A DNA stretch of 64,000 bases from JAJDZL01 sp965220725 (GCA_965220725.1 OZ244840.1:2108001-2172000); one strand, 5' to 3'. Counted from the first letter of the stretch, positions 33,855 to 43,560 are shown. The notes: generated by a model not told the origin, from the sequence alone. A program made the numbers and translations.

Positions 33855-35378
33855 ATGACCATACCGAAACCAGACCAAAGCCAACTCCAGGCGATCGCAA
33901 AACGATTCGGACTGACGATGTCCGATTCCAGGGCATTGGAATGCATTGATGCGATGGAGGATTTGATTGCAGACTATCAGGTTGTGGACTCGCTGGGTGA
34001 CTATCTGCCCGAAGTCGGGTATCCGCGAATCTGTGGATCATTGCCGCGGGAAGATGACAATCCCTACAACGCCTGGTACGTCAAAACCGATATCCAGGGT
34101 GCCGCTGGGGGCCTGCTGAAAGGCCGGACGGTGGCGATGAAGGACAACATCTGCGTGGCGGGGATTCCGATGATGAACGGTGCGTCGACGCTGGAGGGTT
34201 ATGTTCCGGAGTTTGATGCGACCGTCGTGACAAGAGTGCTGGATGCCGGTGGTGTGATTGCCGGCAAGGCACACTGTGAGTATCTTTGTGTTTCCGGCAG
34301 CAGCTATACCAACGCCAAGGGCTCGGTGCACAACCCGCATCGCAGGGGATATTCTGCCGGCGGGTCATCATCGGGTTGCGGTGCGCTCGTCGCAGGCGGA
34401 GTCGTGGACATGGCGATTGGGGGCGATCAGGGTGGTTCGATCAGGATTCCGGCTGCGTATTCGGGTTGCTATGGCATGAAACCGACCTATGGACTGGTGC
34501 CATATAGCTGTGTCATTCCGGTTGATAACTCCATCGATCATGTGGGTCCGATGACGCAGAATGTTGTGGATAATGCCAGATTGCTGCAAGCGATCGCAGG
34601 CGAGGATGGGATGGATCCGCGCCAGCACATTGTGGCGGTTGGAGACTATGTCAATGCAGTCCATGCCGGTGTGTCCGGCATGAAGATAGGGGTGCTGCAG
34701 GAGGGATTTGGCTCGAGCATGGCACAACCGGACGTCGAATCGGCGGTAATGCAGTGTATCGAGGTGTTCGGGGGAATGGACGTCTCGGTCGAGGAGGTGT
34801 CGATTCCGATGCATCGCCATGCGCCGGCACTATGGACGCCGATTGCGCTTGAGGGGCTGACCAAACAGATGATGAAGGGAAGATTCATGGGCACGGGCTG
34901 GAAGGGTTTTTACATGAACTCGCTGCAGAATCACCACGCAAACTGGCAGCAGGAGGCAGATCTGCTCGACGATACGGTGATTGTCTCGATGTTGCTGGGG
35001 GAATTCTACGACAAGCAGGCGAACGGAACATATTACGGGCGCGCCCAGAATCTGGCACGAAAATTACGCGAGGAGTACGACCGGGTTCTTGACGGGTATG
35101 ATCTGCTTGTGATGCCGACCGTCCCGATCACCGCGACTGCGTTGGTGGCTTCGGACGAGCCGCTGTCTGAGTACATGAGACGCACGGGCGACATGGGGGC
35201 GAACGTCTGTGCCGCCAACCTGACCGGTCATCCTGCGATGTCCATTCCCTGTGGGATGTGCGATGGACTGCCGGTGGGGCTGATGCTGGTGGCGGGCAGG
35301 TGGAGGGAATCGGAGATCTACAGCGCCGCCGCGGTCATTGAACAGAATTATGATTGGACATCGAATCGGGCTTTGTAG
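33855..35378 (+). CDS. Amidase, amidase-signature family
   Basis: A 507-residue amidase with an intact Ser-cisSer-Lys triad: Lys in VAMKDNICVAGIPMMNG, cis-Ser in YSAGGSSSGCGALVAGG and nucleophile Ser in IGGDQGGSIRIPAAYSG. Sequence style is that of the Rhodococcus nitrile-associated enantioselective amidases, which hydrolyse aliphatic or aryl amides to acid and ammonia. No nitrile hydratase genes are adjacent. Divergent from the sHdr operon. Confidence 0.9.
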   Translation: MTIPKPDQSQLQAIAKRFGLTMSDSRALECIDAMEDLIADYQVVDSLGDYLPEVGYPRICGSLPREDDNPYNAWYVKTDIQGAAGGLLKGRTVAMKDNICVAGIPMMNGASTLEGYVPEFDATVVTRVLDAGGVIAGKAHCEYLCVSGSSYTNAKGSVHNPHRRGYSAGGSSSGCGALVAGGVVDMAIGGDQGGSIRIPAAYSGCYGMKPTYGLVPYSCVIPVDNSIDHVGPMTQNVVDNARLLQAIAGEDGMDPRQHIVAVGDYVNAVHAGVSGMKIGVLQEGFGSSMAQPDVESAVMQCIEVFGGMDVSVEEVSIPMHRHAPALWTPIALEGLTKQMMKGRFMGTGWKGFYMNSLQNHHANWQQEADLLDDTVIVSMLLGEFYDKQANGTYYGRAQNLARKLREEYDRVLDGYDLLVMPTVPITATALVASDEPLSEYMRRTGDMGANVCAANLTGHPAMSIPCGMCDGLPVGLMLVAGRWRESEIYSAAAVIEQNYDWTSNRAL

Positions 35379-35399
35379 CGTCGTCTGCTTGGAGCGCGG

Positions 35400-36164
35400 T
35401 CAGTTCATCCATCCGGTCAGTTGGATCACACCGGTCATCATCATGACCAGTGACTGTTCGACTTGCGGCTGAATCCGGCGGACTTCAACCAAATCGCCGG
35501 GTCCTGCGGTATGAAATGCGGGTGTCTGAACCATTGAGTCCTCAAGCATCGCGCTTTTCATCCCCGGATGTCCGATGAATCCCAGGCAGTTGCCTGGCAA
35601 CTGAAACAGTGCAGGCGTTCCGTCGGGCAGGGCGGCGTGGATTTCAGCGTGATCCGGCAGGACCGGAAAGTCGCGCATGTAGGTGATCATCGGGTATTGT
35701 TCCGGAATGTAGCCATTCAAGGCATTCTCATGGATTCTTTTTGCGGTATCGATGCTGAATGACAGTTCGCTTGGTCGCACGGCGCCACCTGCAGCGAGCA
35801 TCAGCAGCTGGGTACCGGTGCCGAATGCGAGCGTCGGCAATTGCTCCTGAAGGCAGTTGTTGATGACTGTCACTTTCTTCTCGAGCAGTGGTACGACCGG
35901 AGTGCTCACTGTGCCGTAAGGTGCGGCGCCGAGAACGATCAATCCATCTTTGGGTAGATCAAACTTTTCCTCCCAGCGCTCATCGTGGGCTGGCCGGATA
36001 TACCTGAAACGGATGTTTCTCCCCTCGAGATGGTCTTCAACCAGCCCCAGATGTTCTGCGTCGGTATTTTGGAGGACAGCGATGGTTTTCATCAGTCTGG
36101 ATTTGTCTGTCAAGAATTCAGGATGGGATTTCGAAAGGAAATCTGGTGGTGTCATTTTATACAC
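35400..36164 (-). CDS. Class I glutamine-amidotransferase-like protein lacking the catalytic Cys
   Basis: A 254-residue protein with the layout of GMP-synthase-like amidotransferases. The nucleophile elbow (normally GxCxGxQ) reads AFGTGTQLLMLAAGG, with Gly in place of Cys, and the His-Pro-Glu region reads FIGHPGMKS, lacking the Glu. It should therefore be inactive as a glutaminase. A second possible start, MKTIAVLQNTD at 36092, fits the fold better; the upstream 24 residues are uncertain. Convergent with the amidase gene. Confidence 0.65.
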   Translation of the reverse strand: MYKMTPPDFLSKSHPEFLTDKSRLMKTIAVLQNTDAEHLGLVEDHLEGRNIRFRYIRPAHDERWEEKFDLPKDGLIVLGAAPYGTVSTPVVPLLEKKVTVINNCLQEQLPTLAFGTGTQLLMLAAGGAVRPSELSFSIDTAKRIHENALNGYIPEQYPMITYMRDFPVLPDHAEIHAALPDGTPALFQLPGNCLGFIGHPGMKSAMLEDSMVQTPAFHTAGPGDLVEVRRIQPQVEQSLVMMMTGVIQLTGWMN

Positions 36165-36448
36165 GATGGCAGCAAATTCGACTGATGGTTACCAGGTGGG
36201 CGCTCCCGGAGTCGGAATTTGACTCAAATTTGATAGTGAAGATTTGCCGAATGATTGGGGTTGGGAAACCGAAGCGACGTTGATGGAACATCCAACGGCA
36301 GAGTGATTTCGGTACAATCTAGTCTCAACCGATACAGTTCCAGTCAAAAATTTCAGAAAATAACAACATGTCCCATTTCGACAGCCACCGCCATGTACCC
36401 AGAGTCCACCAGTCCTGCCAGGTTGGAATCAGGGATTGAAAATTCAAT

Positions 36449-37147
36449 GTGGATTCAGCCAATTCCCTGTATGAGTCCGGACGACGGCAGCGCCATGTGG
36501 ACTATGCGATTCGCTACAGCCACAGTGTCGGCCTGGTCGACTTCGGATTAAGCGGATTCAAAGGGACCGTGAGAAGTCCGACCTTGAGGCCGGTTGCAGG
36601 CAACGGCGGTTCACCAACCGAATTGATTCCGTATTATGAGCAGATTTCCCAGGTTGGACTCGATGTACAGCTGACATTGGAGTCAGCACTGTTGAAGTTT
36701 GAGGCGATAGGCCGGGACGGTGAGCTCAACAAGCCTGGTGCTGCCAACAATTTCATGGGCAGCAAGGATAACTATGACGCGTATGTGATTGGCGGTGAGT
36801 ACAGCTTCTATTCGGTATTCGGAACAGATTCGGACCTTACCCTGGTGGGCGAATGGAACTATGATTCAAGAGGCCGCAGTGCCCGCACGAGCCTGGAACG
36901 GGATTGGTTCTTCGGGACCCGCTTTGCTTTCAACGATACCCAGGATACGGAACTGAAAGTGGGCATGATTGAAGATTCGGGTTTTGATTCGACGCTCTTT
37001 ACGGCTGAGTTCAATCGTCGGATTTCGGACAGCTATTCTCTGGAGCTGGAACTTTTTAAAAATACCAGCCGGGATCCTGCCGACGATCTCCTGTACAGTT
37101 TCGCGAAGGACGATTACCTTGAAATCAGGCTTGATTACAATTTCTGA
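36449..37147 (+). pseudogene. 5'-truncated outer-membrane beta-barrel protein remnant
   Basis: An open frame of 232 codons from a GTG, preceded in frame by a TGA 12 bases upstream. The product (YAIRYSHSVGLVDFGLSGFKGT, QVGLDVQLTLESALLKFEAI, ending LEIRLDYNF) has alternating strands and a C-terminal Phe typical of outer-membrane barrels, but no signal peptide. Upstream bases look like decayed coding DNA. I take it as the 3' half of a larger barrel protein; internal initiation is possible but would not give an exported protein. Confidence 0.6.
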
Positions 37148-37328
37148 CTGATCGCGAGAATTTTCAAGGAACTTCATCGACTGTGAGGCGATCACAATGC
37201 CAAAGTTCGACCGCAGTGTCCGGGTGAACTCTGTTAAAATATAAAACGAATACATTCAAGTCATTACAGAGTGATTCAGGCTGTTTTATTCGGCGAATGC
37301 CACACGATCTTGAGGAGAGCAAGTTGAT

Positions 37329-38255
37329 ATGCAGGTGATTCTGGCACAACCTCGGGGATTTTGCGCGGGGGTTGAGCGTGCCATTGCGATCGTTGAGTCC
37401 CTGCTGGAGAAGCATGGCGACCCTGTCTACGTTCGACATGAGATTGTGCACAATCGGCGAGTCGTTGACAACCTCAAGGCGAAAGGTGTCAAATTCGTCG
37501 ATGAGGTTGATCAGATTCCGAATGGCGCATTGACGGTGTTCAGTGCGCACGGCGTATCCAAACAAGTCAAGTTTGATGCGGCAAAGCGCGATCTGCAGAC
37601 GGTCGATGCCACCTGTCCACTGGTAACCAAGGTTCACAGCCAGGGTCAGCGATATGCTGCCAGAGGTTATGAAATCATTCTGATTGGTCACGCATTTCAT
37701 CCTGAGGTCAAAGGAACAATCGGACAGATCCCCGGCAAGGTGCACCTGATCAGTGACGTCGAGGATGTTGAGCGTCTGGAAATCAAGAATCCTGATCGCG
37801 TGGCCTTTGTTACCCAGACTACCTTGTCGGTCGATGACACACGGGAAGTCGTTGATGCACTCAAGCACAAATTCCCAAAAATCGTCGGGCCGGATGTTGA
37901 CGACATCTGCTATGCCACGCAAAACCGTCAGAACGCGGTTCGACAGCTGGCACAGAAGGTTGATTTGGTTCTGGTAGTCGGCGCCAGCAACAGTTCCAAC
38001 TCGAATCGCCTGTGTGAGGTCAGCCGCGCCTGTGGTGTCGACGGGTATCTTGTGGAGCAAGCCTCCGATTTGGATCCGGCATGGCTGGAGGGTAGACAGA
38101 CGATTGGGATCACGGCCGGTGCCTCAACTCCGGAGGAATTGGTACTTCTGGTCATTGAGAAACTGGCAGAATTCGATGACGTGGAAGTCTCCACCATGGA
38201 TGGCGTTATCGAAGATGTTCACTTCAAGTTGCCGAAAATGGTTGCCAATGGTTAA
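37329..38255 (+). CDS. ispH: 4-hydroxy-3-methylbut-2-enyl diphosphate reductase
   Basis: A 308-residue IspH (LytB), last step of the MEP pathway giving IPP and DMAPP. Iron-sulfur cysteines are in RGFCAGVERAI, DATCPLVTKVH and SNRLCEVSRACG; the active-site EIVHN and GHAFHPEVKGT motifs are present. GAGGAGAGC precedes the ATG. It supplies the precursors for the squalene/phytoene synthases encoded next. Confidence 0.95.
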   Translation: MQVILAQPRGFCAGVERAIAIVESLLEKHGDPVYVRHEIVHNRRVVDNLKAKGVKFVDEVDQIPNGALTVFSAHGVSKQVKFDAAKRDLQTVDATCPLVTKVHSQGQRYAARGYEIILIGHAFHPEVKGTIGQIPGKVHLISDVEDVERLEIKNPDRVAFVTQTTLSVDDTREVVDALKHKFPKIVGPDVDDICYATQNRQNAVRQLAQKVDLVLVVGASNSSNSNRLCEVSRACGVDGYLVEQASDLDPAWLEGRQTIGITAGASTPEELVLLVIEKLAEFDDVEVSTMDGVIEDVHFKLPKMVANG

Positions 38256-38522
38256 GGCAGATGGAATTGCTCCGGATCACAGTCTTTGGGATGAAAGCAG
38301 TCAAATCAGGACATTCAGGTTGCCTGCCTGATGTCTGGTTGCGCGGTGACTAATGCGACACTTGATGTGATATTGATATATGAACTCATCGAGTTGCCTG
38401 ATTCATTCACAACCATCATCAATCTGGATTGACCGCTCTGAATACGGTGAGTACTCTGCTTGAACAACATTCCGCATCGGTTTTTACTCCTAATGAAACC
38501 GGGTTGCTGGTCGCGGCCGGAT

Positions 38523-39587
38523 TCAGGTATGCTGAATAGCCGACAGGTGTGGTATGGGGCGCATCAGGATATAGAAGAACGTCTTCAACGCGAAATTTGA
38601 GCGCACAAGTGTATTCAGGATTGCGATGGTGATTTTCACACTTCGCTTTGAGATTTCGATGTCCTTGCCCTCGGAAAAGGATTCACTGAAATAGATCTTG
38701 CGAAGCGTTATTGCGGATAAACCCAGCGACCAGACGATGTGGCGGCGAATCCGCACCTCCGCGCTGGGCACGGTCAGCGCAAACTCCAGGCCATGATGGA
38801 TGTGATATTTGGCAAGCGCCATCATTTTCACCAGGCCGTGAGCAAAACCTGGGTCGGGATTGCCCGAACCCAGTTCACTGAGATCAAATCCGGATTCGAG
38901 AAAAATGTCCCTTGGCAGCCAGCAGGTTCCCTCGCGCCGGTCGTCCCAGACATCCTTGATGATGTTGGTGAGTTGCACGCCTTTTCCACAGAAGACCGCC
39001 CAGGTGTGCAGTTCCTTGGAGCGCTTGTCGATTTGCGCTGAATAATCGCAAAAGACTTCGGCCAGCATTTCTCCGACTACGCCTGCGACGAAATAGCAAT
39101 AGCGTTCCAGGTGTGGAAGATCATTCAAACCGCGGATACTGCGACACTGTTGGAACTCAATCATCCCTTGTGACATGGTGTTGATGCAACGCGCCAGCGC
39201 CTCGCGTTGGCGGGGTTTCAGACTCATGGTGATTCGAATCACCCGCTTTGTATTCCCGACCAGTTTGCGCTCGGCTTTGGATGTGCCATCACCAAGTGCG
39301 ACCGCGAGTTCGCCGGCGAATGGCTCAGCGGACTCATCACCGGCGACGATTCTGGAAAACTGTTCCAGATACATTTTTTTCTCATCCAGCGTCAGGGTAG
39401 TCGAGTCTTCGATGCTGTCCGCAATTCTGCACAAAAGGTAGGCATTGCCAACGACATCCTGAAGATGGTCCGGCAGCAGTGGAATAGTCAGTGCATAGGT
39501 TTGGGATACCTGCTGCAGGATTTCCGCCTGGAAGGCCAAGTCGCCATCCGGGCTGTCCGTCGATTCAAACGCCTCTCGTTGCTTCAT
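38523..39587 (-). CDS. Squalene/phytoene synthase family protein 1
   Basis: A 354-residue head-to-head prenyl synthase. The first Asp-rich motif is CRIADSIEDS, the second is NIIKDVWDDRREGTCWLP, and YCYFVAGVVGEMLAEVF is the squalene-synthase-like helix. It most likely joins two farnesyl diphosphates. Tandem with a paralog (4-bp gap). Whether it makes squalene, dehydrosqualene or phytoene cannot be decided here. Confidence 0.85.
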   Translation of the reverse strand: MKQREAFESTDSPDGDLAFQAEILQQVSQTYALTIPLLPDHLQDVVGNAYLLCRIADSIEDSTTLTLDEKKMYLEQFSRIVAGDESAEPFAGELAVALGDGTSKAERKLVGNTKRVIRITMSLKPRQREALARCINTMSQGMIEFQQCRSIRGLNDLPHLERYCYFVAGVVGEMLAEVFCDYSAQIDKRSKELHTWAVFCGKGVQLTNIIKDVWDDRREGTCWLPRDIFLESGFDLSELGSGNPDPGFAHGLVKMMALAKYHIHHGLEFALTVPSAEVRIRRHIVWSLGLSAITLRKIYFSESFSEGKDIEISKRSVKITIAILNTLVRSNFALKTFFYILMRPIPHLSAIQHT

Positions 39588-39591
39588 GTCG

Positions 39592-40698
39592 TTATGGGCG
39601 AAAGCCGGACTGATTCAGGTTTGACTCCGGGACGTAAACCAGTCCCGCGCCAGCGTTGGTGTGTGGCAGGTCCCGTCGAAGAAAATTGAAAAGCAGGTTC
39701 AAGATTCTGTTGGATCGCGAAAAGACACTGGTGATGACGATAATTGTTCGAACTGTGGTTCTGGTGATTTTCACCTCCTGGCCACTGCGGTACCCGGGAT
39801 TGGTGTGGATTTTCCGCAATGTGGCCAGCGCCATGCCCGCAGCCCAAAGACAGTACCGTCGGTAGCCGGTCTCACGCGGGGGAATCAGTTCAATGTATCG
39901 CTGTGCGTTGCTCAGGTGATGATGGGCGATGGCGACCAGTTCGGACACACCCCGATCAAATCCTTTGGGAGTCTGGGTGGTGTCGAGTCCTTGCAGGTCA
40001 ACGCCCGTGCTCTGGAAAATTTCGCGCGGCAACCAACAGATGCCTCGCTCGCGGTCTTCCCACATGTCCTTGAGAATGTTGATCATCTGTAGCCCCTGTC
40101 CGAACGATATGGCAAGAGGCACCATTAGATTTCGTTTCTCCTGAATCTCTTCGGAGTAATCACACATGAGCGCGGTCAGGGTTTCACCGACGATTCCTGC
40201 GACGTGATAGCAGTATCGGTTGAATTCTGATAAATCAGCGAGTCCGTTGATTGATGCGTGACGCTGGAATTCGACCATGCCGCGGGACATGGTGGAGACG
40301 CAGTACTCCAGAATGCTCTGCTGTTCGGCACTGAATCGGCGTTTGATGCCTACAACCCGGGCGGCTTGCGTAATCAACTCCTTTTCGCTGGCCAGGGTTG
40401 ACGCTGACAGCCGCCCGGCCAGGTCGCTGCCGAACGACTTGTCATCAACCTCGCCACATACGAGTGCGATAAATCTGCCCGAAAACTCGTCTTTCTGGCT
40501 AATCGTCAGTGCGGCGTCATCTTCAATCGTATCATTGATTCGACACAGCAGGTATGCGTTGCCGAACAAAGCCCTGAGGCTATGTGGGAGCTGCGGCGTA
40601 GTCAGCGCGAAAGTTCTCGCGACACCGGACAATAATTTTTGCTGGAATGCCAACTCGCTCTTTGGAAGTTCATTTGCAGGAATGGGAGATTGGCTCAT
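39592..40698 (-). CDS. Squalene/phytoene synthase family protein 2
   Basis: A 368-residue paralog of the neighbouring gene. Motifs are CRINDTIEDD and NILKDMWEDRERGICWLP, with YCYHVAGIVGETLTALM. I chose the ATG at 40698 (MSQSPIPAN) over the 42-residue upstream extension, which runs into the sox promoter region and lacks resemblance. The tandem pair may be functionally diverged or form a heteromer. Confidence 0.85.
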   Translation of the reverse strand: MSQSPIPANELPKSELAFQQKLLSGVARTFALTTPQLPHSLRALFGNAYLLCRINDTIEDDAALTISQKDEFSGRFIALVCGEVDDKSFGSDLAGRLSASTLASEKELITQAARVVGIKRRFSAEQQSILEYCVSTMSRGMVEFQRHASINGLADLSEFNRYCYHVAGIVGETLTALMCDYSEEIQEKRNLMVPLAISFGQGLQMINILKDMWEDRERGICWLPREIFQSTGVDLQGLDTTQTPKGFDRGVSELVAIAHHHLSNAQRYIELIPPRETGYRRYCLWAAGMALATLRKIHTNPGYRSGQEVKITRTTVRTIIVITSVFSRSNRILNLLFNFLRRDLPHTNAGAGLVYVPESNLNQSGFRP

Positions 40699-40954
40699 TT
40701 GATCAGATGTGACTGCGGAAATGACTTGGCAGATTATACAGGAACGCGAATGGCTGCCGATTTGACGGAACCGCGCAAGAACTACAGATTTCCCGGGTAC
40801 GAGCACGCAATTTGATCCATCCACTCAATTGACTGAAGTGGTCTCTCAGCTTGCATCCTGGATAACTGCAATTGGCAGGTGCAAATCTGGCCCACCCGGT
40901 TAAAATTCTGCGAGTTGAAATTCCATTTGTTTGTAAAATTACAGTTGTGTTTGG

Positions 40955-40976
40955 TATATTAGCATTTTCTAATCTA
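40955..40976 (+). promoter_or_regulatory. ATTAG-N6-CTAAT operator of the sox operon
   Basis: TATATTAG, six bases, CTAATCTA, about 75 bp before soxX. Nearly the same sequence is found before the sHdr operon (33626-33647). Shared operator of a sulfur regulon, by inference. Confidence 0.65.
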
Positions 40977-41051
40977 CCATTTCCGTGCACGGGTGCTGCG
41001 TGCCGCGCAGTGTCCGTTTTATGAATGCAGCCCGAAGGAGATTTGGAATTC

Positions 41052-41420
41052 ATGAGAAAGAGATATTTGATCAGTTTATTTGCACTTGCTGCGGTGGTAC
41101 TGGTGCCTGCCTTGCATTCGGTACCCAGTCTGGCAGACAGTTCAGCCGATATCATTGCAGAGGGCAAGAGACTGGCTTTTGACCGTCAGAAAGGCAACTG
41201 CCTTTCCTGTCACCTGATTGAGGACGGTGTGATGCCCGGCACGCACGGTCCACCCCTGATTTTCATGCAGCGACGTTTCGCCGACAAGGCGAAGCTCCGA
41301 GCCCGAATTCATGACCCGACGGCAGCGAATCCGAACACGATGATGCCGCCTTTCGGATTGCATGGTATTTTGACCGAAGAAGAGGTCGACGCAATTACAG
41401 AGTATGTCTACACGCTATAG
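41052..41420 (+). CDS. soxX: Sulfur-oxidation cytochrome c SoxX
   Basis: A 122-residue monohaem cytochrome with a Sec signal (cleavage near SLADSS). The haem site is NCLSCHLIEDG and a downstream Met in MMPPFG is the likely axial ligand. With SoxA it couples thiosulfate to SoxY. I chose the ATG at 41052 with GAAGGAGA upstream; the frame is open to 41025. Confidence 0.92.
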   Translation: MRKRYLISLFALAAVVLVPALHSVPSLADSSADIIAEGKRLAFDRQKGNCLSCHLIEDGVMPGTHGPPLIFMQRRFADKAKLRARIHDPTAANPNTMMPPFGLHGILTEEEVDAITEYVYTL

Positions 41421-41432
41421 CGAGGTAATCCT

Positions 41433-41906
41433 ATGAAGACAATTCAACAAAGACGGCAGGTGCTCAAGGGAGCATTGGCGACCGGTCTGGTTGCTCTTGC
41501 CGCATCCTGGGGAATGCTGGGCAATATCGCCCATGCAGCCCGCCCACAAATGGCATTCGATGCCGATGATATGGATGGCACACTCAAAGCCCTGTTTGGA
41601 GAGGATGGCATCCAGGATACGGCGGAGATAACCGTCAAGGGTCCCGAAATCGCCGAAAACGGCGCCGTGGTTCCGATCAAGGTCACAGCCAATCTGGACA
41701 ACGTGGAATCAATCGCGATCCTTGTGCCGGAAAATCCAGCACCCATGGTTGCAGCGTTTGATGTGCAGCCGGACATCGTGCCTGAGGTTTCGGTTCGTAT
41801 CAAAATGGGTAAAACGTCCGACGTGATCGCCTTGGTCAAATCCAATGGCCAGATCTACAGAGGGGCGAAGGAAGTCAAAGTGACCATCGGCGGTTGCGGT
41901 GGTTAA
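41433..41906 (+). CDS. soxY: Sulfur-carrier protein SoxY
   Basis: A 157-residue periplasmic carrier ending in the substrate-binding GGCGG motif (KVTIGGCGG). A twin-arginine-type signal (QRRQVLKGALATGLVAL) exports it, probably folded with SoxZ. Thiosulfate is bound to the C-terminal Cys. Confidence 0.95.
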   Translation: MKTIQQRRQVLKGALATGLVALAASWGMLGNIAHAARPQMAFDADDMDGTLKALFGEDGIQDTAEITVKGPEIAENGAVVPIKVTANLDNVESIAILVPENPAPMVAAFDVQPDIVPEVSVRIKMGKTSDVIALVKSNGQIYRGAKEVKVTIGGCGG

Positions 41907-41930
41907 ACTGAAACTGTGAGGAATTGAAAA

Positions 41931-42242
41931 ATGACGATTAAAGCAAAATCCAAATTGGGAAGCGACGGCAACGTCCAGGTCAAGATGCTGATCAAGCATC
42001 CCATGGAAACCGGTCAGCGCAAGGACCGGAAAACCGGAAAACTCATTCCGGCTCATTATGTTGATGCTGTCACATGTCATTGGCAGGGCAGGGAGATGAT
42101 CCGTGCACACTGGGGTCCGGCGATCTCCAAGAATCCTTATCTTTCATTCAAGATTCGGGGCCCTCAAGCGGGTGACAAGCTGACGCTGAATTGGACTGAC
42201 AATACCGGGGAAGCCGGCGAGCAGGAATCAACAGTCAGTTGA
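41931..42242 (+). CDS. soxZ: Sulfur-oxidation protein SoxZ
   Basis: A 103-residue Ig-like partner of SoxY with no signal peptide of its own. VQVKMLIKHPMETGQRKDRKTGKLIPAHYV is characteristic. Exported as the SoxYZ heterodimer. Overlaps the extended frame of soxA, but the soxA start I prefer is 42 bp after the stop. Confidence 0.95.
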   Translation: MTIKAKSKLGSDGNVQVKMLIKHPMETGQRKDRKTGKLIPAHYVDAVTCHWQGREMIRAHWGPAISKNPYLSFKIRGPQAGDKLTLNWTDNTGEAGEQESTVS

Positions 42243-42283
42243 ATCAAGTTTGGAGCGCAACACTGACAAGAGGAGTGTTATTC

Positions 42284-43120
42284 ATGAAAAAATTGCTGCC
42301 ATCCCTATTGACTGGTTTGTTGATGATGGGAACTACCGGGTTGACCCTTGCGTCACCCGAAGAGGACAGGATTGCATTTGAGAATTATTTCCTGACGAAA
42401 TTTCCTGATACACCCAAGGAGGATTTCATCAACGGAATCTATTCGATTGATCTGTCCGCACGCGAGCAGTGGTATGACTTGGAGGAGTTCCCGCCGTACG
42501 AACTGGCGTTGGACCTCGGTGAGAGGCTGTTCAATACACCATTCGCCAATGGAAAGTCGTACGCGGACTGTTTCGAGAATGGTGGGATTGGCGTCCGGCA
42601 GAATTATCCGTATTTCGATATGGAGCGCGGGGAAGTCATCACCATGGAACTCGCAATCAACGAATGCCGCGAGGCCAACGGCGAGAAACCGTTCAAATGG
42701 AAGTCGGGCAACATCGCCGCCGTCTCTGCCTATATGGCGTTTACGTCGAGAGGACAGACGATCAATGTGGTCATCCCCGATGATCCGCGAGCGCTCGCTG
42801 CCTATGAGGAGGGCAAGAAGTTCTACTACACCAAGCGCGGTCAGTTGAATTTCTCGTGTTCAGACTGTCATGTCGGTGGTTCCGGCGGCAGCATCCGAAC
42901 TGAAATGCTCAGTCCCTCAATCGGGCATCCCAGCCACTGGCCGGTCTACAGGCTGAAATGGGGTGCGATCGGCACCCTGCATCGACGTTTCGGTGGGTGC
43001 AATCAGCAGGTGCGTGCGAAAGCATTCAAACCGCAGGGTCGCGAGTATCGTAACCTGGAATACTTCCTGACCTACATGAGTAACGGATTGAAATTCAACG
43101 GACCGGGAGTACGCAGATAG
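42284..43120 (+). CDS. soxA: Sulfur-oxidation cytochrome c SoxA
   Basis: A 278-residue protein from the ATG at 42284 (AGAGGAG upstream) with a Sec signal. One CxxCH haem site is visible, NFSCSDCHVGG, and the active-site Cys is in RRFGGCNQQVRAKAF. The N-terminal region has YADCFENGG in place of a first haem motif, so this is the monohaem type. Forms SoxAX with SoxX. Confidence 0.93.
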   Translation: MKKLLPSLLTGLLMMGTTGLTLASPEEDRIAFENYFLTKFPDTPKEDFINGIYSIDLSAREQWYDLEEFPPYELALDLGERLFNTPFANGKSYADCFENGGIGVRQNYPYFDMERGEVITMELAINECREANGEKPFKWKSGNIAAVSAYMAFTSRGQTINVVIPDDPRALAAYEEGKKFYYTKRGQLNFSCSDCHVGGSGGSIRTEMLSPSIGHPSHWPVYRLKWGAIGTLHRRFGGCNQQVRAKAFKPQGREYRNLEYFLTYMSNGLKFNGPGVRR

Positions 43121-43122
43121 TC

Positions 43123-43452
43123 ATGAGGACAGCAACAATGATGAAAAACCTGATTCCAATCACATTCGCTGCATTTGCTTGTCTGGTCGTTGCTCCTCCG
43201 GCAACGGCGGACAGCGTTGAACAGTTCAACGCGGCATTTACCGAGGCCAATGACTTAAGGAAGAAATCCGGTGAAGTGGCCCATGAATGGCGCGATACAG
43301 CGAAGATTTTGAAGTCTGCCCAGGCTGCTGCCGAAGAGGGTGACTTTGAGAAAGCGATGAAGCTGGTTGCCGAGGCAAAATTTCAAAGCAATGCAGCGAT
43401 CGCACAGGCAGACCGGGAAAGTCGCCTGTGGGAAGGACGTGTAGTACGTTAA
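43123..43452 (+). CDS. soxK: SoxK-like SoxAX-binding protein
   Basis: A 109-residue periplasmic helical protein with a signal peptide (cleavage near ATADSV). Helical repeats (EANDLRKKSGEVAHEWRDTAKILKSA) and position directly after soxA fit SoxK, the small subunit that stabilises SoxAX in some bacteria. Assignment rests on size, context and the EW.dT style and is less certain than for its neighbours. Confidence 0.65.
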   Translation: MRTATMMKNLIPITFAAFACLVVAPPATADSVEQFNAAFTEANDLRKKSGEVAHEWRDTAKILKSAQAAAEEGDFEKAMKLVAEAKFQSNAAIAQADRESRLWEGRVVR

Positions 43453-43560
43453 GACATCGTCTGGGCTTGAATTCTCCCTTGGGGAGAGGGTCTTTATCGA
43501 AATCAAACTTCTGATCATGTCCACAAACCCTGATACGTGATCGGGGAAATGAGGTAATCA

